This document shows positions 7,101 to 12,568 of a stretch of DNA of 28,257 bases, in pieces. The stretch's first letter is position 1, and every line of letters begins with the position of its first letter. The position numbers and the translations under genes are program-made. The DNA comes from Anaerofustis sp. (GTDB lineage Bacteria > Bacillota > Clostridia > Eubacteriales > Anaerofustaceae). A model generated the notes under the pieces. The model ran no database searches, was not told the origin of the DNA, and was given only the letters and a program-made list of their open reading frames with translations. The stretch lies in the NCBI RefSeq assembly GCF_019420015.1, contig NZ_JAHZIA010000047.1, positions 1 to 28,257 of the forward strand. Reading direction: 5' to 3'.

Positions 7101-7197
7101 TTTTCTCTCCTCCTTTTTTATTTTCTTTTTCTCTTTCTTCTTTTTCTTTTCTCTCAATAGTTAATCGAATGATTAACCTTGCGAAATCCTCAAACAT
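7090..7197 (-). CDS. Tiny charged phage peptide, 35 residues
   Basis: An ATG at 7197-7195 follows a doubled AGGAGAAAGGAG ribosome binding site and opens a 35-codon frame ending at TAA 7092-7090. The peptide begins MFEDFARLIIRLTIERKEKE and is then dominated by Lys and Glu. It overlaps the start of the membrane protein gene by 11 nt, the same overlap seen repeatedly in this operon. The well-placed ribosome site and coupling support a real gene; the charged tail partly reflects the purine-rich DNA, so confidence is moderate. Function unknown. Confidence 0.45.
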   Translation of the reverse strand: MFEDFARLIIRLTIERKEKEEREKENKKGGEKNAI

Positions 7198-7219
7198 CTT
7201 TTTTCTCCTTTCTCCTAAA

Positions 7220-7235
7220 GGTTAAAATCTTAACC
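7220..7235 (-). promoter_or_regulatory. Short inverted repeat upstream of the first small early gene
   Basis: GGTTAA-AATC-TTAACC is a perfect 6-bp dyad 20-40 nt upstream of the ATG at 7197, just before its ribosome binding site. A second dyad (GACTTA-CGGC-TAAGTC) is at 7288-7303. I see no convincing promoter between 7200 and 7325, so the early operon is probably read through from the promoter at 7606-7634; these dyads may be leader-RNA structures. Confidence 0.35.
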
Positions 7236-7324
7236 GCAAATTTTAAAACAAATAGATTTATATTTTAAATTTAGGAGATTTTATTATGACTTACGGCTAA
7301 GTCTTTAACCTCTAGGCTATATAT

Positions 7325-7349
7325 AAAACTTACGTATTACGTAAGTTTT
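7325..7349. terminator. 25-bp perfect palindrome over the stop codon of the Cro-like gene; hairpin and operator-like
   Basis: Two 12-bp arms flank a single central base. The sequence includes the 17-mer CTTACGTATTACGTAAG (7329-7345), which matches the operator dyads in the control region. On the plus strand it is followed by a T-rich run, so it could terminate rightward transcription; on the minus strand the downstream T content is weaker. Its position over the stop codon of the Cro-like gene means repressor bound here could act as a roadblock for the early transcript. The terminator and operator readings are not exclusive. Confidence 0.5.
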
Positions 7350-7570
7350 TCTTTAAAAAAAATTTCTCCAGCATCATTAGTTGGTATAGATAAAGCTTTT
7401 ATTAGCTTTTCTATAACTACGGTAGAAGGTCTTCTTTTTTTATGAAGAATTAATGATATTGTAGTTTTATCAATATCAGCTTTATTTGCTAATTCCTTAG
7501 AAGTTATTATTCCTTGTTCTGCCATTATTTTTCTAAGTTTTATAACATCAACTTCATATTCTTTTTTCAT
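7337..7570 (-). CDS. Cro-like HTH regulator
   Basis: 77 residues made almost entirely of one XRE-type helix-turn-helix domain: LRKIMAEQGIITSKELANKA, then IDKTTISLILHKKRRPSTVV, then an end helix. There is no dimerisation or protease domain, as in Cro proteins. It is the first gene of the leftward early transcript, with an AAAGGGG ribosome site, and its promoter has perfect -35 and -10 boxes. By position it should bind the shared dyads and favour lytic growth. The downstream palindrome overlaps its stop codon. Confidence 0.75.
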   Translation of the reverse strand: MKKEYEVDVIKLRKIMAEQGIITSKELANKADIDKTTISLILHKKRRPSTVVIEKLIKALSIPTNDAGEIFFKEKLT

Positions 7571-7585
7571 ATTCTAATCCCCTTT

Positions 7586-7720
7586 CTTACATATTTCGTA
7601 AGTTTATTATATATTATATAAAATATAATGTCAATACATTTCTTGCAAATTGTGTAAGTTTTTAAATTAAAAATATATGTTTAGGTAAAAAATAAATATA
7701 TTTCTTGCAAATTAGGAAAG
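7586..7720. promoter_or_regulatory. Three 17-bp operator dyads (O1-O3) in the divergent immunity region
   Basis: O1 7586-7602 is CTTACATATTTCGTAAG, O2 7642-7658 is CTTGCAAATTGTGTAAG, O3 7704-7720 is CTTGCAAATTAGGAAAG. All fit CTTRC-N7-GWAAG with the same half-site spacing; a fourth copy is in the palindrome at 7329-7345. O1 covers the start point of the leftward promoter, O2 lies just upstream of its -35, and O3 covers the -35 of the rightward promoter. Centres are about 56 and 62 bp apart. These are the expected targets of the Cro-like and CI-like proteins. Confidence 0.7.
7606..7634 (-). promoter_or_regulatory. Leftward early promoter, perfect sigma-A consensus
   Basis: On the minus strand TTGACA (7634-7629), a 17-nt spacer and TATAAT (7611-7606) form an exact consensus promoter. 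The start point should be near 7599, inside operator O1, giving a leader of about 30 nt before the Cro-like gene. A consensus promoter needs strong repression in the lysogen, in line with two flanking operators. Confidence 0.8.
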
Positions 7721-7733
7721 TTCATGATATTAT
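7705..7733 (+). promoter_or_regulatory. Rightward repressor promoter overlapping O3
   Basis: TTGCAA (7705-7710), 17 nt, TATTAT (7728-7733) would start transcription near 7740, about 23 nt before the repressor ATG, which has AGAAGG upstream. The -35 box is inside operator O3, so repressor autoregulation is likely. Confidence 0.6.
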
Positions 7734-7762
7734 ATAAATATAATAAGTAAGAAGGTATATAA

Positions 7763-8323
7763 ATGAGTATTTGGAGTAAACGTATAAAAGAAAAAAGAAA
7801 AGAAGCTAATTTAACATTATTAGACGTTTCAAGATATTTAGGTGTTGCAGAAGCAACTGTACAAAGATATGAAAGTGGTAATATTAAAAATATTCCCTAT
7901 GATATAATATGTAAATTTGCTGAATTATTTAATTGTTCTCCTGCATATATAATGGGTTGGGAAAATAATAGCAATACTTTATCAGATAATGAAAAATTAT
8001 TATTAAATAAATATAGACAGCTAAATAAAGAGCAACAATATAAAGTTATCGGATATATAGAGAATGAACTAAATTATATTATAAAAGAAAGTACCCCTAT
8101 CTATAGAATAGATAATAAAATACCATATGTTGCAGAAGAAGAAGTTAAATACAATGAAAAAATTAAAACGCCTATGGTAGCTTCTGACGGTGACAACAGG
8201 TATGTATTAGTAGATAAATCATTATTAGACAATTTGGAAAACGAAAGACAAGAAAGATTAAAAAAAGAAAAAGAACAAAAAGATAAATTAAAAGAGTTGC
8301 AAGAGATGATTAACAAGAAATAA
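7763..8323 (+). CDS. CI/ImmR-like phage repressor without S24 protease domain
   Basis: 186 residues. Residues 6-66 form an XRE-type HTH (RIKEKRKEANLTLLDVSRYL, AEATVQRYESGN, then AELFNCSPAYIMGW). A short helical segment follows (LLLNKYRQLNKEQQYKVIGY), which in many such repressors supports dimerisation. The end is a Lys/Glu-rich helix. There is no LexA-type S24 self-cleavage domain, so SOS self-cleavage is not expected. The next gene is an ImmA-like metalloprotease, so induction probably works by protease cleavage of the repressor, as known for ImmR/ImmA of ICEBs1. It should bind the O1-O3 dyads. Confidence 0.75.
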   Translation: MSIWSKRIKEKRKEANLTLLDVSRYLGVAEATVQRYESGNIKNIPYDIICKFAELFNCSPAYIMGWENNSNTLSDNEKLLLNKYRQLNKEQQYKVIGYIENELNYIIKESTPIYRIDNKIPYVAEEEVKYNEKIKTPMVASDGDNRYVLVDKSLLDNLENERQERLKKEKEQKDKLKELQEMINKK

Positions 8324-8338
8324 TTACCATAAATTACC

Positions 8339-8968
8339 ATGAAAAAACTAGTCTATTTTCTATTAAAATATTTATCAAAAACAATAGAAAGTAGGCATAA
8401 AAGAATGAATAAAGCAAGAAAAAATTATATTTTGAATACAGCAATAAGAACGATACTTCGCTCTAAAACGCGTGTTTTACCTGTGAATTTACATGAAATA
8501 TGTAAAAGTTTAAATATAGAATTACATAGATTTAACGATAATAAAATTCTGGTAAATGCTATTTTACGAGAGAAAAAGAAAAACGCTTTTGCTATTTTAG
8601 GAGTCAACAACATACATCATATATTTTATGATGATGAGAAAATCCCATATGAGGAAGTGCGAGAAACTATATCCCATGAAATAGGACATATTGTATTAAA
8701 ACATACATCTATTTTAAATAATGGGAAAATCGAAGAATTAGAAGAGGAAGCTAATTTGTGCGGGAAACATATATTAATTCCCGAAACTATAATAAAGGAA
8801 TGCAATATGTTTAATCCTGATAATATCATGGTATTTTGCGAAATAACTGAAAAATTAGCCAATGAAATATATGAAAATAATGATTTATACATAGAAGACG
8901 AAGTTAATAAAAAATTACAAGAACTATTAATAAAAAAGTTTAAAGATTTTATTGATTTTTATAATTGA
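8339..8968 (+). CDS. ImmA/IrrE-family metallopeptidase, anti-repressor
   Basis: 209 residues from the first ATG. The zinc-binding motif HEIGH is at residues 113-117, with a downstream helix IEELEEEANLCGKHILIPE carrying the third, acidic ligand, as in the ImmA/IrrE (PF06114) family. Such enzymes cut the neighbouring HTH repressor to induce a phage or mobile element. It lies 15 nt after the repressor gene on the same transcript. The first ATG has no visible ribosome binding site; the ATG at 8405, preceded by GTAGG, is a plausible alternative that keeps the whole domain (the first 22 residues are hydrophobic and basic and untypical). Confidence 0.85.
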   Translation: MKKLVYFLLKYLSKTIESRHKRMNKARKNYILNTAIRTILRSKTRVLPVNLHEICKSLNIELHRFNDNKILVNAILREKKKNAFAILGVNNIHHIFYDDEKIPYEEVRETISHEIGHIVLKHTSILNNGKIEELEEEANLCGKHILIPETIIKECNMFNPDNIMVFCEITEKLANEIYENNDLYIEDEVNKKLQELLIKKFKDFIDFYN

Positions 8969-9009
8969 TAAAATATTATGATAAAACAAAAAAAAAGGAG
9001 GAAATAATT

Positions 9010-9510
9010 ATGAAAAAAGTTTTATCAGTTTTGCTAGTTTTAGTTTTAGGAATTGGATTATTCGCAGGATGTGGAGAAACTGAACAATCAGAATATTATT
9101 TCAAAGATAATGTTATGAATATTCCAGGTATTAAAATCGAAATTACAGATGTTAAAATTATTGCAAAAGGAGAAAAGGGTAACGAATACGGAGAAAAAAA
9201 TGTTATCGCATTTTGGTATAACACAACAAAAGTAGATGATACTGTTGAAAGTGTGGATCCAATGACCGCATGGATTTCTAACGTTACGGCATATCAAGAT
9301 AACAACGAAAATTCAGTAAACGAATTAGAGGTCGCAGATTTACCTGATGATAAATTTTTAGATAGTCAAATGGAAGAAATAAAAGTTGGTGGTACTGTTG
9401 AAAATGCAGTAGCATATTATTTAGATGATAATTCAACCCCAGTACTTTTAAGATGTTCTGATTTATTGCAAGAAACTATCTATGGAGAACAAACATTTGA
9501 AGTAAAATAA
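9010..9510 (+). CDS. Phage-encoded DUF5067-like lipoprotein
   Basis: The frame is open from 8965, but the ATG at 9010 is chosen: it has an AAGGAGG ribosome site and starts a classic lipoprotein signal (MKKVLSVLLVLVLGIG, then LFAGC, Cys21 as the lipidated residue). The mature part of about 145 residues is predicted beta-rich (IKIEITDVKIIAKGEKGNEY, FWYNTTKVDDTVESVDP, VGGTVENAVAYYLDDNST), resembling the DUF5067 domain of Firmicutes lipoproteins. It would be anchored outside the membrane. It lies between the ImmA-like and recombinase genes, a slot that in streptococcal phage TP-J34 holds the superinfection-exclusion lipoprotein Ltp; a similar role here is inference from position. Confidence 0.8.
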   Translation: MKKVLSVLLVLVLGIGLFAGCGETEQSEYYFKDNVMNIPGIKIEITDVKIIAKGEKGNEYGEKNVIAFWYNTTKVDDTVESVDPMTAWISNVTAYQDNNENSVNELEVADLPDDKFLDSQMEEIKVGGTVENAVAYYLDDNSTPVLLRCSDLLQETIYGEQTFEVK

Positions 9511-9525
9511 ATAAATTATAATAAA

Positions 9526-9558
9526 AACCCCCTCTACCTCGGCAAAGGTAAAAGGGTT
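9526..9558 (+). terminator. Stem-loop after the lipoprotein gene, possible terminator
   Basis: CCC-T-C-T-ACC pairs with GGT-A-A-A-A-GGG around a CGGCAAA-type loop, with one mismatch and one bulge; short A and T flanks add two pairs. There is no clear T-run after it, so termination would be weak. It separates the immunity transcript from the recombinase promoter. Confidence 0.35.
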
Positions 9559-9563
9559 AGGAC

Positions 9564-9612
9564 GTGCCTATCGACACAATATCTAAAACAATTATATTAT
9601 AGTCGATAGCAC
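9564..9612 (+). promoter_or_regulatory. Recombinase promoter bracketed by a 12/11-bp inverted repeat
   Basis: GTGCCTATCGAC (9564-9575) and GTCGATAGCAC (9602-9612) are inverted copies differing by one inserted base, with a 26-nt AT-rich centre. Between them a weak promoter can be read: TCGACA (9571-9576), 18 nt, TATTAT (9595-9600). The left arm thus covers the -35 and the right arm the start point. This suggests an operator for an autoregulator or another phage protein, or an RNA hairpin in the leader. The recombinase ATG is 31 nt downstream with AAGGAG. Confidence 0.5.
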
Positions 9613-9643
9613 TCAAGAAAGCAAGATAAGGAGTGTTATTTTT

Positions 9644-11176
9644 ATGCAAAAGGCAGTAATATATGCACGATTTAGTAGTGCAAATCAGCAAGAAACATCA
9701 ATAACAGGACAATTAAGGGTATGCAACGAATATGCAGAACGTAATAATATTGAAATTATTGACACATATATAGACAGGGCATTTAGTGGGCGAACTGATA
9801 AACGACCGCAATTTCAGCAAATGCTAGAAGATAGTAAATATAATAAATTTTCGGCAATACTAGTATATAAAATAGACCGTTTTGCACGTGATAGATATAT
9901 TTCTGCCGTTTATAAAAAACAGTTACGAGAAAGAAATGTTGAAGTTATTTCATGCACAGAGCACATAGAAAAAGGTGCTAATGGCGTTATTATGGAAGGT
10001 ATTCTTGAAAGTTTTGCAGAATGGTATTCAATTAATCTATCCGAAAACATCAAGCGAGGTATCACCGAAAATACAAGACAACATTTATGTCTAGGAGGAC
10101 CGCCACCACTAGGTTTTAAATTCGTAGATAAAAAATTTACTATTGATGAAAATAATGCAAAAATCATAAAAATGATATTTAATATGTTTGCAGACGGAAA
10201 AGGTAAACAAGAAATATGTAGATATTTAAATAATAACGGTTACAGGACTATAAAGGGACGTAAGTTTAGATTGCAATATATTGATAAAATCTTAAGAAAT
10301 AAAAAATATGCTGGATATTATATAGTAAAATCATCAAATATAGAAATCAAAGACGCAATACCTAAAATAATTGATGAAGAAATTTTCAATAAATGTCAGT
10401 ATATATTAACACACAAAACAATTCATCATAAATCTGTAGGTAAATATATTTTAACTGATAAATTATTTTGTCAATGCGGTGGAAAGATGATAGGTTCTAG
10501 TGGCTACGGTCGACACGGAAAATTATATAAATATTATAGATGTAACAATAAATGCAGTGAAAATATACCTAAAGATATTATTGAGAATAAAATCATTGAT
10601 TTAACCATTAATCATATATTATCTGAAAAAATGAAAAAACAAATAACAGAAAAAGTATTTGAATTTTATGATAAAGCAAAAAAAGAAGATGATACAAAAC
10701 ATTTAAAAGATAAAATCAAAGAAAACGAGAAAAAAATAAATAATTTATTAACATCTTTAGAAAATGGAATATATTCAGAATCCATAAAAGAACGTTTAAA
10801 CGGTTTAGAAGATGAAAACAATAATTTATATGAGAACCTAAAAAAAATAGAACACAGCAAATCTAGGAGAGTATCAAAGGAAGATATTAAAAGAACATTG
10901 GATAGTTTTTCATCATTTGATTTAAAAGATGAAAATGAACGTAAAAATTTAATAGATATTTTTATCAAAAAAATAGAATTAAGCGAAAATAAAATTAAAA
11001 TTCAATATAAATTAGGTGATGAAAAAACGTGTTCGTACAACTTATACAATGGTGGAAATGGGGGGAATCGAACCCCCGTCCAAAACCAGCTTAACCAAAC
11101 TTTCTCCGAGTGCAGTTTATTTTTAAATTTAATCAAGTATTATAAAACAAACAAAATTATACAAGACGAGCCTTAA
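9644..11176 (+). CDS. Large serine recombinase (phage integrase)
   Basis: 510 residues. The N-terminal resolvase domain begins AVIYARFSSANQQETSITGQ, where Ser11 is the expected nucleophile, and continues with VYKIDRFARDRY. A recombinase domain follows (PPPLGFKF, EICRYLNNNGYRTIKGRKF, ILRNKKYAGYY), then a zinc ribbon (LFCQCGGKMIGSSG, YYRCNNKC) with an embedded coiled coil at about residues 340-405. It integrates and excises the prophage by strand exchange at short attachment sites. The family-like sequence ends near residue 469 (IKIQYKLGDEKTCSYNLYN); residues 470-510 are encoded by the antisense of the host tmRNA gene. In the free phage circle the tail must therefore be different. Confidence 0.9.
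   Translation: MQKAVIYARFSSANQQETSITGQLRVCNEYAERNNIEIIDTYIDRAFSGRTDKRPQFQQMLEDSKYNKFSAILVYKIDRFARDRYISAVYKKQLRERNVEVISCTEHIEKGANGVIMEGILESFAEWYSINLSENIKRGITENTRQHLCLGGPPPLGFKFVDKKFTIDENNAKIIKMIFNMFADGKGKQEICRYLNNNGYRTIKGRKFRLQYIDKILRNKKYAGYYIVKSSNIEIKDAIPKIIDEEIFNKCQYILTHKTIHHKSVGKYILTDKLFCQCGGKMIGSSGYGRHGKLYKYYRCNNKCSENIPKDIIENKIIDLTINHILSEKMKKQITEKVFEFYDKAKKEDDTKHLKDKIKENEKKINNLLTSLENGIYSESIKERLNGLEDENNNLYENLKKIEHSKSRRVSKEDIKRTLDSFSSFDLKDENERKNLIDIFIKKIELSENKIKIQYKLGDEKTCSYNLYNGGNGGNRTPVQNQLNQTFSECSLFLNLIKYYKTNKIIQDEP
11035..11075. other. Prophage/chromosome junction (putative attachment site) at the ssrA 3' end
   Basis: At 11050 the phage recombinase coding sequence meets the tmRNA 3' terminal CCA. 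The sequence to the right is the tmRNA T-arm. The core dinucleotide of a serine integrase cannot be located from one junction alone. No other copy of this sequence is seen in the window, as expected since the other end lies outside it. The boundary is inferred from the two gene ends, not from an att pair. Confidence 0.55.
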
Positions 11177-11398
11177 TTAATACTATATATCGTCAAGACA
11201 CCCAATATACAGGTCCCTGCTGAATGTTGACAATTCTTATATTTCTTGCAGGTCAGAAATAAAGAACCGCGCTGCAACTAGGCAGCGAAAGATAATCTAT
11301 TGTTATCGTTTATTTTTTAATTTGCTTATTTTTAAGATGTTAAGCTCATCTACTCGCTTATTTAACCTCACTGACCTTGTCGAAACCATTGCATCCCC
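11050..11398 (-). ncRNA. ssrA: tmRNA
   Basis: 349 nt. The 5' end GGGGAUGCAAUGGUUUCGAC (11398 down) and 3' end GGGUUCGAUUCCCCCC followed by AUUUCCACCA (ending at 11050) are diagnostic tmRNA ends. The acceptor stem pairs GGGGAUG with CAUUUCC, with two G-U pairs. The mRNA-like part ends with codons for NDNNRLSFAA then TAG at 11280-11278; in-frame TAA at 11319-11317 limits the tag to at most KINDNNRLSFAA; I could not fix the exact resume codon. With SmpB it rescues stalled ribosomes and tags the peptide for proteolysis. Its 5' end lies 4 nt from the smpB stop, and its 3' side now faces phage DNA. Confidence 0.95.
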
Positions 11399-11402
11399 AT
11401 AT

Positions 11403-11882
11403 TTATCTGTGAGAAATTTTAAAACTTCTGTCCATTTCTCTTTTTGCTGCTTTTTCTTTTAAACTTTCTCTTTTATCATAAAGTTTTTTACCTTTGCAAA
11501 TGGCAATATTCATTTTAACATAGCTTTTATTAAAGTGCAAATCCAACGGAATTAAAGTATATCCGTCCTTTGTAAGATAATCTTTTATATGCCTTATCTC
11601 TCTTTTATTAAGCAAAAGCTTCCGTTCTCTCAAAGGATCCACATTGTTTATATTCCCGAATTCATACGGACTTATGTGCATCCCTATTATAAAAACTTCA
11701 TTGTTTTTATCCACATTCGCATAACTGTCCTTCAGATTAACTTTACCGTTCCTTATGGATTTAACTTCCGTACCTTTTAACTCCAAACCAGCTTCATACG
11801 TTTCTATAATATGATATTCAAAATGAGCTTTTTTATTTTTAGCTATAATCTTTTTATCGTCTTTATTTTTATTTACTCCCAT
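11403..11882 (-). CDS. smpB: SsrA-binding protein SmpB
   Basis: 159 residues. The OB-fold core is clear: AKNKKAHFEYHIIETYEAGL, ELKGTEVKSIRNGKVNLKDS, then PLDLHFNKSYVKMNIAICKG. The C-terminus KLYDKRESLKEKAAKREMDR is the usual tail that enters the ribosome mRNA channel. It binds the tRNA-like part of tmRNA and is needed for trans-translation. Its gene ends 4 nt before the tmRNA 5' end, so the two are made from one transcript or the tmRNA promoter is inside smpB. An 8-nt gap separates it from the hemolysin III-family gene upstream. Confidence 0.97.
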   Translation of the reverse strand: MGVNKNKDDKKIIAKNKKAHFEYHIIETYEAGLELKGTEVKSIRNGKVNLKDSYANVDKNNEVFIIGMHISPYEFGNINNVDPLRERKLLLNKREIRHIKDYLTKDGYTLIPLDLHFNKSYVKMNIAICKGKKLYDKRESLKEKAAKREMDRSFKISHR

Positions 11883-11890
11883 ATTCTTAC

Positions 11891-12550
11891 CTACATACCT
11901 ATAATATTAAACAATATCGCAAAATAATGTAAAACCGTGCCTGATAAAACAAATAAGTGCCAAATTGAATGCATATATCTATACTTTGTCATACAATAAA
12001 ATATTACACCAAAAGTATACATAAGTCCACCTATAATCAAAAGAACCAATGTTAATACCGATACTGCGGCAATAAGGGGTTTCACTGCAAAAACAACAGC
12101 CCATCCCATTATCAAATAAAGTAATAACGATATTTTTTCAAATTTTTTCAAATTTATGGCATTTAATATTATACCAACAATAGCACTAATCCATATGACT
12201 GCAAAAAGATACCAGCCGACACTCTCACGCAGAGTAAATAAAGTAAACGGAGTATAAGTTCCTGCTATAAGAAGAAATATTGTACAATGGTCAAAAACTC
12301 TAAGTATCTCTTTTACTTTTTTATTTTGTATGGAATGATATAAAGTAGAAGCCAAATACAAAGCAAACATACTTATACCATAAATAACACTGCTGATTAC
12401 AGCCCATACATCTGCATATATGGCACTCAATACAATCAATACCGCACATCCTGCAACTGCAAAGAACACACCTACCCCATGAGAAACAGAATTAAATATT
12501 TCTTCCCCCAAAGTATATCTTTGTGTCAAATCCTTCTTGTCATCAACCAT
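11891..12550 (-). CDS. Hemolysin III / TrhA-family membrane protein
   Basis: 219 residues with about seven membrane helices. The family marks are EIFNSVSHGVG near the start, LYLASTLYHS, then FDHCTIFLLIAGTYTP, and HSIWHLFVLSGTVLHY at the end; the conserved His, Ser and Asp residues resemble the metal site of the PAQR/HlyIII superfamily. Bacterial members are linked to membrane lipid balance (E. coli YqfA/TrhA); the haemolysin label is historical. It lies between ispA (18-nt gap) and smpB, probably as part of the same transcript. Confidence 0.9.
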   Translation of the reverse strand: MVDDKKDLTQRYTLGEEIFNSVSHGVGVFFAVAGCAVLIVLSAIYADVWAVISSVIYGISMFALYLASTLYHSIQNKKVKEILRVFDHCTIFLLIAGTYTPFTLFTLRESVGWYLFAVIWISAIVGIILNAINLKKFEKISLLLYLIMGWAVVFAVKPLIAAVSVLTLVLLIIGGLMYTFGVIFYCMTKYRYMHSIWHLFVLSGTVLHYFAILFNIIGM

Positions 12551-12568
12551 TTTATGCCTCTTTTCAAA

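Larger units (their letters stand above)
1..11050. mobile_element. Partial prophage (early and lysogeny modules) integrated at ssrA
   Basis: The segment has the layout of a temperate siphovirus: a leftward early and replication module (1-7570), a divergent immunity region (7571-7762) and a rightward lysogeny module ending in a serine recombinase (7763-11050). The right boundary is placed at 11050 because host tmRNA begins there on the other strand. The left boundary, the structural genes and the lysis genes are not in the window. Gene content (replisome organiser, Rad52-like, SSB, NinB-like, RusA, DUF5664) is phage rather than conjugative element; no relaxase or transfer gene is seen. Whether the prophage is intact cannot be judged here. 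Confidence 0.9.

Noticed and set aside
7101..7157. Upstream extension of the small membrane protein (Lys/Glu run)
   Set aside because: The run comes from a purine-rich tract; the ATG at 7100 has a strong ribosome site and the tiny upstream gene uses another frame there.
7283..7301. Four-codon plus-strand ORF (MTYG) preceded by AGGAG, possible leader peptide
   Set aside because: No promoter in that direction and no downstream plus-strand gene; likely chance in a dyad-rich stretch.
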